This document shows positions 15,612 through 24,170 of a DNA stretch of 64,000 bases, piece by piece. The notes under the pieces are model-generated. The model searched no databases, was not told where the DNA came from, and worked only from the letters and a program-made list of their open reading frames with translations. The stretch spans positions 310,001-374,000 of the forward strand of contig OY770026.1 of assembly GCA_963669455.1 (NCBI GenBank). Direction: 5' to 3'. Origin of the DNA: JAWKWH01 sp963669455. GTDB taxonomy: Bacteria > Pseudomonadota > Alphaproteobacteria > Rhizobiales > Rhizobiaceae. Position numbers and translations under genes: made by a program. The stretch's first letter is position 1; every line of letters begins with the position of its first letter.

Positions 15612-17519
15612 TCAAATGCCAATGCCGCGGGCGTTAAGCGCAGTCTGAATTTCCGTTAAAATGGCCGGGTCGTCGATTGTCGCCGGCATTTTCCATGGTT
15701 CTTTGTCGGCTATCTTTTGCATTGTCGCGCGCAATATCTTGCCCGATCTGGTTTTGGGCAGCCTTTCTACCGGCAGCACCAGCTTGAACGCGGCGACAGG
15801 CCCGATCTTCTGGCGCACCAGCTTGATGACCTCGGCCTCAATGTCACCTTCAGCCCGGTCGACACCGGCGTTCAGGACCACAAACCCGCACGGTATCTGC
15901 CCTTTCATCTCGTCGGCAATGCCGACAACAGCGCATTCGGCCACGTCGGGATGCTCGGCAACCACCTCTTCCATCCCGCCGGTCGACAGGCGGTGGCCTG
16001 CGACATTGATGATGTCGTCGGTGCGCGCCATGATAAACAGATAACCGTCATCATCGATGATACCGGCATCGGATGTCTTATAATAGCCTGGAAATTCTTC
16101 CAGATAGGCTTCATGAAAGCGCTGTTCGGCATTCCACAGTGTCGGGAAATTTCCAGGCGGAAGCGGTAGTTTAACGACAATATTTCCAAGCGTGCCATTG
16201 GCTACCGGGTGGCCTGCATCATCGAGCACCGCCATTTCATAGCCGGGCATAGGCACGGTCGGTGAGCCGTATTTGACCGGTAATTGCCCCAGACCCACGG
16301 GATTGCCGGCAATGGTCCAGCCGGTCTCGGTCTGCCACCAATGGTCGATAACAGGCACGTTCAGCTTCTGCTCGGCCCATTTTATCGTTTCGGGATCGGC
16401 GCGTTCGCCGGCAAGAAACAGAGTGCGCATACATGACAGATCATAGCCGTCTATCAATTTCCCTTGCGGATCGCGTTGTTTGATCGCGCGAAACGCGGTC
16501 GGTGCGGTAAATAGCGCGGCAACCTTGTGCTCGGAAATAACCCGCCAGAACACACCCGCATCGGGCGTGCCGACCGGCTTGCCTTCAAACACGATAGTCG
16601 TGGCACCATGCAAAAGCGGTGCGTAGACGATGTATGAATGGCCAACCACCCAGCCAACATCGGATGCAGCCCAGAACACTTCGCCCGGTTCGATGCCGTA
16701 AACGGCATGCATGGTCCATTTGAGCGCAACCATGTGGCCGCCATTGTCGCGAACGACGCCTTTCGGCTGACCGGTCGTTCCCGATGTGTAGAGAATGTAG
16801 AGCGGATCGGTCGCTGCAACAGGCTGGCATTCGACTTTCACGCCGCCGGACTTGGCTGCTTCAACCGCGTCCCGGTAGTCGATGTCGCGGCCTGCAATCA
16901 GCGGACAGCGCTCTTCGTCGCGTTGCAGGACGATGCAGTGAGTTGGTTTTTTTGACGATAATTCGATCGCCTCATCGAGCAACGGCTTGTAGGCCACCAC
17001 CCGGCCGGGTTCCAGCCCGCAGGACGCCGATATGATCAGTTTTGGCGCGCAATCATCGATCCGTTTTGCCAGTTCGGCAGCGGCGAACCCGCCAAACACC
17101 ACCGAATGTACCGCGCCCAGCCTTGCACAGGCCAGCATGGCGAATACCGCCTGGGGCACCATTGGCATATAGATGATCACCCGGTCGCCCTTGCCGACAC
17201 CGGCATCTTTGATCACCGCGGCAAGGGCCATTACCTCTGAAAGCAAATCTGAATAGCTGAAAATCTGTTTCCGGCCGGAAATCGGACTGTCATAGATGAT
17301 CGCTGCCTGATCACCCCGGCCGGCGATTACATGGCGGTCGACCGCGTTGAAACAGGTATTGCATTTAGCGCCTGCAAACCAACGGCCGTAGACGCCAGCC
17401 TCGTCATCAAACAGCTTATCGGCCGGCTTGACCCAGTCGATGGATTTTGCCGCTTCGGCCCAGAAGTCGAGCGGTTTGCCTTTCCAACCGTCAAAGATCT
17501 GCTGATAGCGCGAACTCAT
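15612..17519 (-). CDS. prpE: Propionyl-CoA synthetase
   Basis: A 635-residue acetyl-CoA-synthetase-like ligase that activates propionate (or another short acid) to its CoA ester with ATP. Evidence is the N-terminal FDGWKGKPLDFWAEAA pattern of PrpE, the AMP-binding P-loop YTSGTTGQPKGVVRD, HWWQTETGWTI, the TSDAGIIDDDGY hinge region, and the C-terminal acetylatable lysine motif PKTRSGKILRA. ATG 17519 is preferred, with GGAGGG a few bases upstream; an in-frame start nine codons further upstream is less likely. No methylcitrate-cycle genes are beside it, so propionate would go through methylmalonyl-CoA or elsewhere. Confidence 0.88.
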   Translation of the reverse strand: MSSRYQQIFDGWKGKPLDFWAEAAKSIDWVKPADKLFDDEAGVYGRWFAGAKCNTCFNAVDRHVIAGRGDQAAIIYDSPISGRKQIFSYSDLLSEVMALAAVIKDAGVGKGDRVIIYMPMVPQAVFAMLACARLGAVHSVVFGGFAAAELAKRIDDCAPKLIISASCGLEPGRVVAYKPLLDEAIELSSKKPTHCIVLQRDEERCPLIAGRDIDYRDAVEAAKSGGVKVECQPVAATDPLYILYTSGTTGQPKGVVRDNGGHMVALKWTMHAVYGIEPGEVFWAASDVGWVVGHSYIVYAPLLHGATTIVFEGKPVGTPDAGVFWRVISEHKVAALFTAPTAFRAIKQRDPQGKLIDGYDLSCMRTLFLAGERADPETIKWAEQKLNVPVIDHWWQTETGWTIAGNPVGLGQLPVKYGSPTVPMPGYEMAVLDDAGHPVANGTLGNIVVKLPLPPGNFPTLWNAEQRFHEAYLEEFPGYYKTSDAGIIDDDGYLFIMARTDDIINVAGHRLSTGGMEEVVAEHPDVAECAVVGIADEMKGQIPCGFVVLNAGVDRAEGDIEAEVIKLVRQKIGPVAAFKLVLPVERLPKTRSGKILRATMQKIADKEPWKMPATIDDPAILTEIQTALNARGIGI

Positions 17520-17663
17520 CTCAACCCTCCCCGGACGCGGTAACACTCGATGCCGTCATACAGTTAGCCGTCAACTTCGTCTATTTGACTATCGGCGCAA
17601 TTCACCTCCACCGCAGTGTCGATTGTGGCTTGACCGCACCGGCAAACAATGGCCTGTGCACGC

Positions 17664-17819
17664 ATGACCAAAATTCTGTCCCTGCTGATTGTCGGCATGA
17701 TGATCGTGCATCTGATCCGTCCGCTCGGCCTTCCCGGGCTAAAAAAGCGTTCGGATTTCTGGAAGATCGCGCTTGCAGCGCTGTTTGCGATTTCGCTAAC
17801 CGTCGCGATCAGGCCCTAG
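17664..17819 (+). CDS. 51-residue membrane peptide, conserved-looking
   Basis: A short open frame, MTKILSLLIVGMMIVHLIRP to ALFAISLTVAIRP, with two hydrophobic helices (about 4-19 and 36-50) joined by the basic loop PLGLPGLKKRSDFWK. The turn LIRPLGLPGLKKR.DFWK is a pattern I recall from short hypothetical proteins of Hyphomicrobiales. Codon use is gene-like and the reverse strand is noncoding here. The TAG stop at 17817-17819 lies inside CTAGTGTGG, resembling an end of repeat family B. Function unknown. Confidence 0.6.
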   Translation: MTKILSLLIVGMMIVHLIRPLGLPGLKKRSDFWKIALAALFAISLTVAIRP

Positions 17820-17831
17820 TGTGGTCAGGAT

Positions 17832-18554
17832 TTAAGCAGAACTGACATCAAGCATGTGCTTGGCCAGATGCTCCGCCCAGACCCGGTAACCGTCGTTTCC
17901 CGCATGGAAGCCATCGCGGGAAAAGCCCCCGGCATCAACCTCGGCCAGACGGTCAGTTGCCCTTGCGCCGCGCTCGTTGCAAAGCCGGATTGCAAGCCGG
18001 TTGAAGGCCTGAGCCCGGATTTCCAGCAGAGATGCCATCGGCTCGGGCAGGGCCGGCACCTTGCGCATATCGACGACCGGAGACCAGAAGATTACCGCTT
18101 CTGGAAACCGGGCTTTCAACGCATAGATCAACCCGCCAAACTCGCGCTTGAAACGTGGCAGTGTGTGAAAATTCTTGACGTCATTGGTGCCGATCGACAG
18201 GGCGATGTGAGACCAGGTTTCGCGCGCCAGATTAGGCACGACATGATCGCGTAGCTGACCCGAGGTGGCTGAATTGAAACCTGCAACCCTCCAGATAACC
18301 GGCCGGTTGGACTTCTCGTTCAATATGCGGCTTAGATGTCCGCCAAGCGAATGGCCAACCGATGTGACGCCGACGCCGGCAGCCGATGAATCACCCAGCA
18401 CCAGAAGGCGGACCGGCTCACCGGTGCCATCAATCCTGCCGGCCGTTGCATCTTGTGGCGGTAAAAGCCGTTCTGAGCGCAAGCGAACAGCCGTGCCCTG
18501 CCAGACATAAACGGGCAGGCCAAGCCAGGTCAGAAGAAGGTTCAATCGATGCAT
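17832..18554 (-). CDS. SGNH/GDSL-type esterase or lipase
   Basis: A 240-residue hydrolase with the four SGNH blocks: nucleophile LLVLGDSSAAGVGV (about 50-63), oxyanion Gly in the second block, ALSIGTNDVKNF (block III Asn) and the DGFHAGNDGY Asp-His pair near the C-terminus. The N-terminal hydrophobic stretch LNLLLTWLGLPVYVWQG may anchor it in or export it through the inner membrane. Substrate is unknown; relatives deacylate lipids or peptides. The start codon lies only five bases from the end of the repeat at 18560, and no ribosome binding site is visible there, so the native 5' region may have been displaced. Confidence 0.85.
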   Translation of the reverse strand: MHRLNLLLTWLGLPVYVWQGTAVRLRSERLLPPQDATAGRIDGTGEPVRLLVLGDSSAAGVGVTSVGHSLGGHLSRILNEKSNRPVIWRVAGFNSATSGQLRDHVVPNLARETWSHIALSIGTNDVKNFHTLPRFKREFGGLIYALKARFPEAVIFWSPVVDMRKVPALPEPMASLLEIRAQAFNRLAIRLCNERGARATDRLAEVDAGGFSRDGFHAGNDGYRVWAEHLAKHMLDVSSA

Positions 18555-18559
18555 CGGGT

Positions 18560-18869
18560 TAGAGCGTGTCTTGCTTAAATGGGATCAGTTTGATGGAGAG
18601 GATTTTTTGCGGCAGTTAGGAAAACACCGGAGTGCGATCAGACGATCGTGCGAGGATTTTGACGACACTGTCCGTGAAAAAGACCTCCAAGCAGGTGAAG
18701 TTAAGGCTTTGAAACAGAACAGTAAACCCAAATCGTTTCAGCTTGGTTCTTTGCGCCCTGGGTGTCGTCGCGCGACGCTAACGGGTGTGCACCCGCGTCG
18801 CATCGCTCTCCTAACCAGGACACAAATACCCTGCGCTCAAACGATTCCATTTAAACAAGATACGCTCTA
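18560..18869 (+). repeat. Family A repeat, 310-bp copy with intact ends
   Basis: Ends are inverted: TAGAGCGTGTCTTGCTTAAA... at the left and ...TTTAAACAAGATACGCTCTA at the right. Relative to the ~450-bp copies at 21541 and 49551 (which lie in the opposite orientation) it lacks two internal blocks, about 102 and 39 bases, both multiples of three. A frame stays open from the left end (about 18571) to TAG at 18868-18870. It contains the internal hairpin formed by GCGACGC...GCGTCGC around CGGGTGTGCACCCG. No transposase is encoded. It occupies the space upstream of the SGNH gene. Confidence 0.9.
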
Positions 18870-18884
18870 GTCGACAAAAGCGGT

Positions 18885-18918
18885 GCTAACAAAATCGGCC
18901 GGATGGTGATCCGGCCGA
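18885..18918 (-). terminator. Intrinsic terminator downstream of the class I aldolase
   Basis: TCGGCCGGAT (18895-18904) and ATCCGGCCGA (18909-18918) form a perfect 10-bp stem with a GGTG loop. Read on the minus strand the stem is followed directly by TTTTGTTAG. It lies 42 bases past the aldolase stop codon. Confidence 0.85.
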
Positions 18919-18960
18919 CCATACTACACTGTCATGATGACGGAATGCCGTTCAATCGGA

Positions 18961-19986
18961 TCAGGCGGCTTTTTCCAGATCCGCCTGCCATTCGCCTTTG
19001 GCTGCCAGTCCGTTCATCCGGGCGCGATGTGCAAAGGCACGCTGACCGGCGGCAACATTTTCCGCCTGGCCATTCCAGGCCTGTAGGGCCGCTGCCTGAA
19101 GGGCGCGCCCATAAGAGAAGGTCAGGTTCCAGGGCATGTCATAGGCGGCGTTCATGGCCGACAAATGCGCTGTCGCCTCCTCACCGGTCTGCCCGCCCGA
19201 CAAAAACGCAATGCCCGGCACCGATGACGGCACGGTGCGCTTCAACACCCGGACTGTTTTCTCGGCAACTTCTTCAACGCCGGCACTGCGCGCATTTTTG
19301 CCGTCAATCACCATATTGGGCTTCAGTACCATGCCTTCGAGCGTAACGCGGGCGTCATAGAGTTCGGCAAACACGGTGTTGAAAACCCATTCTGAGACTT
19401 CGGCGCAGCGGTCGATTGAATGATTGCCCGGATTGCCATCCATCTGAACTTCCGGTTCGACGATTGGCACGATGCCGGCTTCCTGACAAAGCGCAGCATA
19501 ACGGGCGAGCGCATGGGCGTTTGCCTTGACGGCGCTCCAACTGGGCAGGCCGTCTGAAATGGAGATCACCGCGCGCCATTTGGCAAATCGTGCACCAAGG
19601 CCGTAATATTCGCTCAACCGGTCACGAAGCCCGTCGAGGCCTTCCGTTACCGTTTCGCCATCATGGCCGGCAAGCGGCTTGGCGCCGGCATCGACCTTGA
19701 CGCCCGGGACCGCACCATTTGCGGCGATCAGCTCAGCGAGCGGCGTTCCGTCGGCGGCGTTCTGACGCAATGTTTCGTCAAATAAAATGACACCGGCGAC
19801 ATGGTTTTTCATCGCCTCTTCGGCACGAAACAGCATTTCGCGATAATCACGCCGGTTGGTCTCAGTTGATTCCAGATTGATACTGTCGAAACGCTTCTTG
19901 ATGGTCGCGGAGCTTTCGTCCGCGGCGAGAATGCCTTTTCCTTCAACAACCATCGCGGTAGCGATATCTTCGATGCGCTCACTCAT
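18961..19986 (-). CDS. Fructose-bisphosphate aldolase, class I
   Basis: A 341-residue Schiff-base aldolase, cleaving fructose 1,6-bisphosphate to the two triose phosphates or running the reverse in gluconeogenesis. Family marks are the N-terminal GKGILAADESSATIKKRF, the strand VPIVEPEVQMDG, the Schiff-base lysine motif GMVLKPNM and the phosphate-binding GIAFLSGGQTGEEA. It belongs to the animal-type class I group found in many alphaproteobacteria. ATG 19986, preceded by AGGAGA, is preferred over a start 47 codons upstream. It is a single-gene unit ended by a clear terminator. Confidence 0.93.
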   Translation of the reverse strand: MSERIEDIATAMVVEGKGILAADESSATIKKRFDSINLESTETNRRDYREMLFRAEEAMKNHVAGVILFDETLRQNAADGTPLAELIAANGAVPGVKVDAGAKPLAGHDGETVTEGLDGLRDRLSEYYGLGARFAKWRAVISISDGLPSWSAVKANAHALARYAALCQEAGIVPIVEPEVQMDGNPGNHSIDRCAEVSEWVFNTVFAELYDARVTLEGMVLKPNMVIDGKNARSAGVEEVAEKTVRVLKRTVPSSVPGIAFLSGGQTGEEATAHLSAMNAAYDMPWNLTFSYGRALQAAALQAWNGQAENVAAGQRAFAHRARMNGLAAKGEWQADLEKAA

Positions 19987-20257
19987 ATTGGGTCTCCTGC
20001 AAAAATTCGTTGCGCCGCGAATACCAGAAGGTTTTGCAAAACGAAATGGCCGTTTAAACCACTGAACCGATTGAAAACCGGAACTTGGACATTTTCCCCC
20101 AAAATCCCAATTCAAATCGGCAGGCAAGGACCGTTAAGAGGTGTGACCGGGGCAGCTATCCGCACCACCCATTTATCACTAAATGGGTCAGATGGTTGAC
20201 AGATCGCTGCCACTGGGCCACCTGCGCTAATGAAGCCCCAGCTTGGGAGACACGGTT

Positions 20258-21493
20258 TTGAGCGGCTATTATTCATCCCCCTTTGAGCGGCGGCGGTCGG
20301 TGGCGGTACCGGTCGGCCGGGTCGCGGTTGGTGGCGGCAATCCAGTTGTCGTGCAGTCGATGACCAACACCGATACCGCCGACATTGATGCCACGGTTGC
20401 CCAGGTGGCAGCACTTCACAAGGCGGGCTCCGAACTGGTGCGTATCACCGTCGACCGTGATGACAGTGCAGCCGCAGTGCCAAAAATCCGCGACCGGCTC
20501 GACCGGCTCGGTATTGATGTGCCGCTGATTGGCGATTTCCACTATATCGGCCACAAATTACTGGCAGGGCATCCCGCCTGTGCGCAGGCATTGGCCAAAT
20601 ACCGTATCAATCCCGGCAATGTCGGTTTTAGGGAAAAGCGCGACCGGCAGTTCGTCGATATCGTCGAGGTGGCAATCCGGCATGACAAGCCGGTCCGCAT
20701 CGGCGTCAATTGGGGATCGCTCGATCAGGAGCTTTTGACCCGCCTGATGGATGAAAACCAGAACAATGGCTCGCCGTTGACGGCTGTTGAGGTTACCCGC
20801 GAGACGATTGTGCAATCGGCGCTGTTGTCGGCGGAGCTGGCCGAGAGCATCGGCCTGCCGCGGGAGAAAATCATTTTGTCGGCCAAGGTCAGTCAGGTGC
20901 AGGATCTTATCGCCGTCTATACGATGCTGGCCGAACGATCGGACCATGCTTTGCACCTCGGTCTCACCGAGGCTGGTATGGGGTCGAAGGGGATTGTCGC
21001 CTCGTCGGCGGCCATGGGTATTCTGCTGCAACAGGGCATCGGAGATACGATCCGCATTTCGCTGACGCCTGAACCGGGCGGCGACCGGACGCGGGAGGTT
21101 CAGGTTGCACAAGAACTATTGCAGACAATGGGATTTCGCCAGTTCCTGCCTATTGTCGCGGCCTGTCCCGGGTGCGGGCGAACCACATCGACCGTGTTTC
21201 AGGAACTGGCAGAAACGATCCAGGCCGATATCCGCACCAATATGCCGGTGTGGCGGGAAAAATATCCGGGCGTCGAGGCGCTGTCGGTCGCGGTGATGGG
21301 CTGCATCGTCAACGGCCCAGGTGAATCCAAGCATGCCGATATCGGCATTTCGCTGCCCGGCACCGGCGAGACACCGGCCGCGCCTGTATTTGTGGATGGT
21401 GAAAAAGTGGCGACGTTGCGCGGAACGGACATTGCCGGGCAATTTAAGGCGATGGTCGTAGATTATATCGAAAGCCGGTTTGGAACAGGCTGA
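20258..21493 (+). CDS. ispG: 4-hydroxy-3-methylbut-2-en-1-yl diphosphate synthase (GcpE)
   Basis: A 411-residue iron-sulfur enzyme of the MEP isoprenoid pathway, reducing methylerythritol cyclodiphosphate to HMBPP. The TIM-barrel domain opens with VGGGNPVVVQSMTNTDT. The [4Fe-4S] ligands are in CPGCGRTT and MGCIVNGPGESKHADIG with the glutamate ligand nearby. The start appears to be TTG at 20258 (MSGYYSSPFERR), since GGGAGA (20245-20250) lies eight bases upstream; an in-frame TTG at 20243 would place that site inside the gene. No neighbouring gene is cotranscribed. Confidence 0.94.
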   Translation: MSGYYSSPFERRRSVAVPVGRVAVGGGNPVVVQSMTNTDTADIDATVAQVAALHKAGSELVRITVDRDDSAAAVPKIRDRLDRLGIDVPLIGDFHYIGHKLLAGHPACAQALAKYRINPGNVGFREKRDRQFVDIVEVAIRHDKPVRIGVNWGSLDQELLTRLMDENQNNGSPLTAVEVTRETIVQSALLSAELAESIGLPREKIILSAKVSQVQDLIAVYTMLAERSDHALHLGLTEAGMGSKGIVASSAAMGILLQQGIGDTIRISLTPEPGGDRTREVQVAQELLQTMGFRQFLPIVAACPGCGRTTSTVFQELAETIQADIRTNMPVWREKYPGVEALSVAVMGCIVNGPGESKHADIGISLPGTGETPAAPVFVDGEKVATLRGTDIAGQFKAMVVDYIESRFGTG

Positions 21494-21540
21494 TGCTATT
21501 TCCGCCGGCGGGTTTAAGCCCGCTATTCAGGCTGATCGGC

Positions 21541-21991
21541 TAGAGCGTGTCTTGTTTAAATGGAATCGTTTGAGCGCAGGGTATTTGTGTCCTGGCCCCC
21601 CTCTCGGCGGCGCTTCGCTTGCCTGCCGGGTCAACGAGGAGCGTGAAGCGACGCGGGTGCACACCCGTTAGCGTCGCGCGACGACATCCAGGGCGCAAAG
21701 AACCTGTGGTGTTTTGCGGCTTCTTTGGCCCGCAACAACGCCTTGATCCGCTTGGAGCAATCAAGGCATTATTCGCTATACGGCCTGCGGCCGGGCGAAA
21801 ATGCCCTGGCTGAAACGATTTGGGTTTGCTGTCCTGTTTCAAAACCTCAACCTCACCTGCTTGGAGGTCTTTTTCACGGACAGTGTCGTCAAAATCCTCG
21901 CACGATCGTCTGATCGCACTCCGGTGTTTTCCTAACTGCCGCAAAAAATCCTCTCCATCAAACTGATCCCATTTAAGCAAGACACGCTCTA
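21541..21991 (-). repeat. Family A repeat, full-length 451-bp copy
   Basis: Bounded by TAGAGCGTGTCTTGTTTAAA at the left and TTTAAGCAAGACACGCTCTA at the right, as imperfect inverted ends starting with TA. Internally it has a GC-rich block with CCCCCTCTCGGCGGCG, the hairpin GCGACGCGGGTGCACACCCG (from 21648) closed by GCGTCGC, and an end segment reading GATCAGTTTGATGGAGAGGA on the minus strand. It is nearly identical by eye to the copy at 49551. A minus-strand frame is open across the whole element. Within the 646-base gap between ispG and the TRAP gene it is the only recognisable feature apart from the TRAP leader. Confidence 0.92.
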
Positions 21992-22139
21992 ATACTATCG
22001 TCGGGTTTATGAGGTGAGCCATGACCTAGACAGATGTGTGCCAAAGTGTATTCATAGTATTCAGGTACCGGCGGCTTGACCCGTTCGGCGAGAAGCAAAG
22101 CCGGTAACCATAACAATTCCATCCACGGGAGGTTATTAT

Positions 22140-23246
22140 ATGGATCGTCGTTCATTTATTAAAAAAGCCGGCGTAACCGGCGCAGGCGCAGCCGCCGCAA
22201 CAGCACTTGCCGCCCCGGCCATCGCCCAGTCGATGCCGAAGGTTACATGGCGCCTGACATCGTCATTTCCCAAAGCACTCGACACAATCTACGGTGCAGC
22301 CGAAACGATGGCCGGTTTCGTCCGCGACGCTTCGGACGGCAATTTCGACATTCAGGTCTTTGCCAGTGGCGAGATCGTTCCCGGTCTTCAGGCAGCCGAC
22401 GCGGCGGCTACCGGCACCGTCGAAATGGCGCACACCGCATCTTATTATTACTGGGGCAAGGACGCCACCTATGCGCTTGGAACGGCTATTCCGTTCGGCC
22501 TCAACGCGCGGCTGCAAAATGCCTGGTTCTACCATGGCGGCGGTCAGGAGCTAATGGCTGAATTCTATGCAACCCAGGGCCTGGTCGGTTTCCCCTGTGG
22601 CAATACCGGTGCACAGATGGGCGGCTGGTTCCGCAAGGAAATCAATACCCTCGACGATTTGAAAGGCGTCAAAATGCGCATCGGCGGCATGGGCGGCAAG
22701 ATTATCGAGAAACTCGGTGTCGTCCCGCAGCAGATTGCCGGCGGCGATATTTATGCGTCGCTTGAAAAGGGTACGATCGATGCCACCGAGTGGGTCGGAC
22801 CCTATGACGATGAGAAGCTCGGCTTCAATAAGGTCGCCCAGTATTACTACTATCCCGGCTGGTGGGAAGGCGGACCTGTTCTGCATACATTCATCAACCA
22901 GGCGAAATGGGCGGAACTGCCGAAATCCTATCAGGCTATTCTCGAAGCGGCTTGCCGTGCGGCCAATTCCGACATGATGGCCAAGTATGATTCGAAGAAC
23001 CCGGCGGCGTTGAAACGGCTGGTTCAGGGCGGCGCGCAGCTGCGGCCGTTCAGCCAGCAGATCCTTGAGGCTTCCTATGAGGCCGCCAAGGAGACCTATA
23101 CCGAGATCTCGGGCGAGAACGCCATGTTCAAGAAGATCTACGACCAGCAACTGGAGTTCAAGAAGGATGCGTATCTGTGGATGCAGCTGTCGGAATACAC
23201 ATTCGACACCTTCATGATGATCCAGCAGCGGGCAGGCAAGCTGTAG
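22140..23246 (+). CDS. TRAP transporter substrate-binding protein (DctP family, TakP-like)
   Basis: A 368-residue periplasmic binding protein. A twin-arginine signal (MDRRSFIKKAG, Ala-rich core, APAIAQ cleavage region near residue 30) suggests Tat export in folded form. The mature part shows the DctP pattern: FPKALDTIYGAAETMAGFV, VPGLQAADAAATGTVEMAHT, and the carboxylate-binding region (GFPCGNTGAQMGGWFRKEI, KGVKMRIGGMGGKII). The style resembles TakP, which binds alpha-keto acids, so an organic acid ligand is likely. GGGAGG precedes the ATG; an inverted repeat (TACCGGC 22066, GCCGGTA 22100) lies in the leader. Its membrane partners are probably the dctQM-like genes 4 kb away. Confidence 0.88.
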   Translation: MDRRSFIKKAGVTGAGAAAATALAAPAIAQSMPKVTWRLTSSFPKALDTIYGAAETMAGFVRDASDGNFDIQVFASGEIVPGLQAADAAATGTVEMAHTASYYYWGKDATYALGTAIPFGLNARLQNAWFYHGGGQELMAEFYATQGLVGFPCGNTGAQMGGWFRKEINTLDDLKGVKMRIGGMGGKIIEKLGVVPQQIAGGDIYASLEKGTIDATEWVGPYDDEKLGFNKVAQYYYYPGWWEGGPVLHTFINQAKWAELPKSYQAILEAACRAANSDMMAKYDSKNPAALKRLVQGGAQLRPFSQQILEASYEAAKETYTEISGENAMFKKIYDQQLEFKKDAYLWMQLSEYTFDTFMMIQQRAGKL

Positions 23247-23282
23247 GAACCGGACAACGTTAAAGGCGTTTTGCCGATCAAG

Positions 23283-23311
23283 CCCCGGGCGTCAAAGCGT
23301 CCGGGGTTTTT
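23283..23311 (+). terminator. Intrinsic terminator after the TRAP binding-protein gene
   Basis: CCCCGG (23283-23288) pairs with CCGGGG (23301-23306) around a short loop and is followed by TTTTT. It lies between convergent genes and covers the last codons of sitD, so it may act on the plus-strand transcript only. Confidence 0.8.
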
Positions 23312-24170
23312 CGTTTGTGGCCGCATCGGGCAGGTTTGCAGACAGGCGCGCCGCGGTGATCTGCTTTGCCACGAACACCACGGCAAACATCGCCGACATC
23401 ACCAGTACGATTGTGGGGGCCGGGGCGCTGTCGATAAAGAAGCTGGCATAGATGCCGATAAAGGATGCCGAACTTGCAATAGCCGTTGCGGCAAGCAGCA
23501 TGGAGCCGAACCGCCTGGTTATCATGAAGGCAATCGCACCCGGCGCGATTAAAAGCGCGATCACCAAAATAATGCCGACCGCCTTCAGCCCGCCGACGAT
23601 GGCAAGCGACATCAGTGCCAACAGCCCATAGTGCAAGAGCTTGACCGGAAGACCAATAGCGCGGGCGTGCTGACCGTCAAATGCATGCAGCAGCAGGTCC
23701 CGCCATTTGCCGGCAATCACAGCGACGACAATCACAGCGATGATTGCCGTCTCAACAACATCGCGCCAGGTAACGCCAAGCATATCGCCAAACAGAATGT
23801 GATGTAGATGAATACCGGTCTGGACGGTGGAATTGAGAACGATGCCAAGACCGAACATGCCTGAAAACACCACGCCCATGATTGTGTCTTCCTTGACGCG
23901 GCTGTTTTCCGACAGAAATCCCGTCGAAATCGCGCACACCATGCCTGCTGCAAAGGCGCCGATTGCGACGGGAAGCCCCAAAATATAGGCCAGCGCAATT
24001 CCGGGCAGCACGCCATGGGAGACGGCGTCACCCATCAAAGACCATCCCTTAAGCACCAGATAGCAGGACAACAGTGCTGCCGGCACGGCAACGAGCAGGC
24101 CGATAGCGAATGCCTGGCGCATGAAGGCAAAGGCAAATGGCTGTAGCGCGATATCGATGAATTCGAGCAT
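23292..24170 (-). CDS. sitD: Manganese/iron ABC importer, permease subunit D
   Basis: A 292-residue ABC-3 family permease with about eight to nine hydrophobic helices. The N-terminus (ALQPFAFAFMRQAFAIGLLV) and the family signature SLMGDAVSHGVLPGIALAYILGLP match SitD/YfeD-type subunits for Mn2+/Fe2+. ATG 24170 shares its first base with the last base of the sitC stop (TGATG), so translation is coupled. It is the last gene of sitABCD. The polar C-terminal tail is short and lies within the terminator region. Confidence 0.88.
   Translation of the reverse strand: MLEFIDIALQPFAFAFMRQAFAIGLLVAVPAALLSCYLVLKGWSLMGDAVSHGVLPGIALAYILGLPVAIGAFAAGMVCAISTGFLSENSRVKEDTIMGVVFSGMFGLGIVLNSTVQTGIHLHHILFGDMLGVTWRDVVETAIIAVIVVAVIAGKWRDLLLHAFDGQHARAIGLPVKLLHYGLLALMSLAIVGGLKAVGIILVIALLIAPGAIAFMITRRFGSMLLAATAIASSASFIGIYASFFIDSAPAPTIVLVMSAMFAVVFVAKQITAARLSANLPDAATNEKPRTL

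Noticed and set aside
21540..22022. A 160-codon gene on the minus strand (and similar frames at 18571 and 49550)
   Set aside because: These frames are inside family A repeats. They match each other only because the repeats do. I treat them as a property of the repeat rather than separate genes, and note the open frame as a finding.
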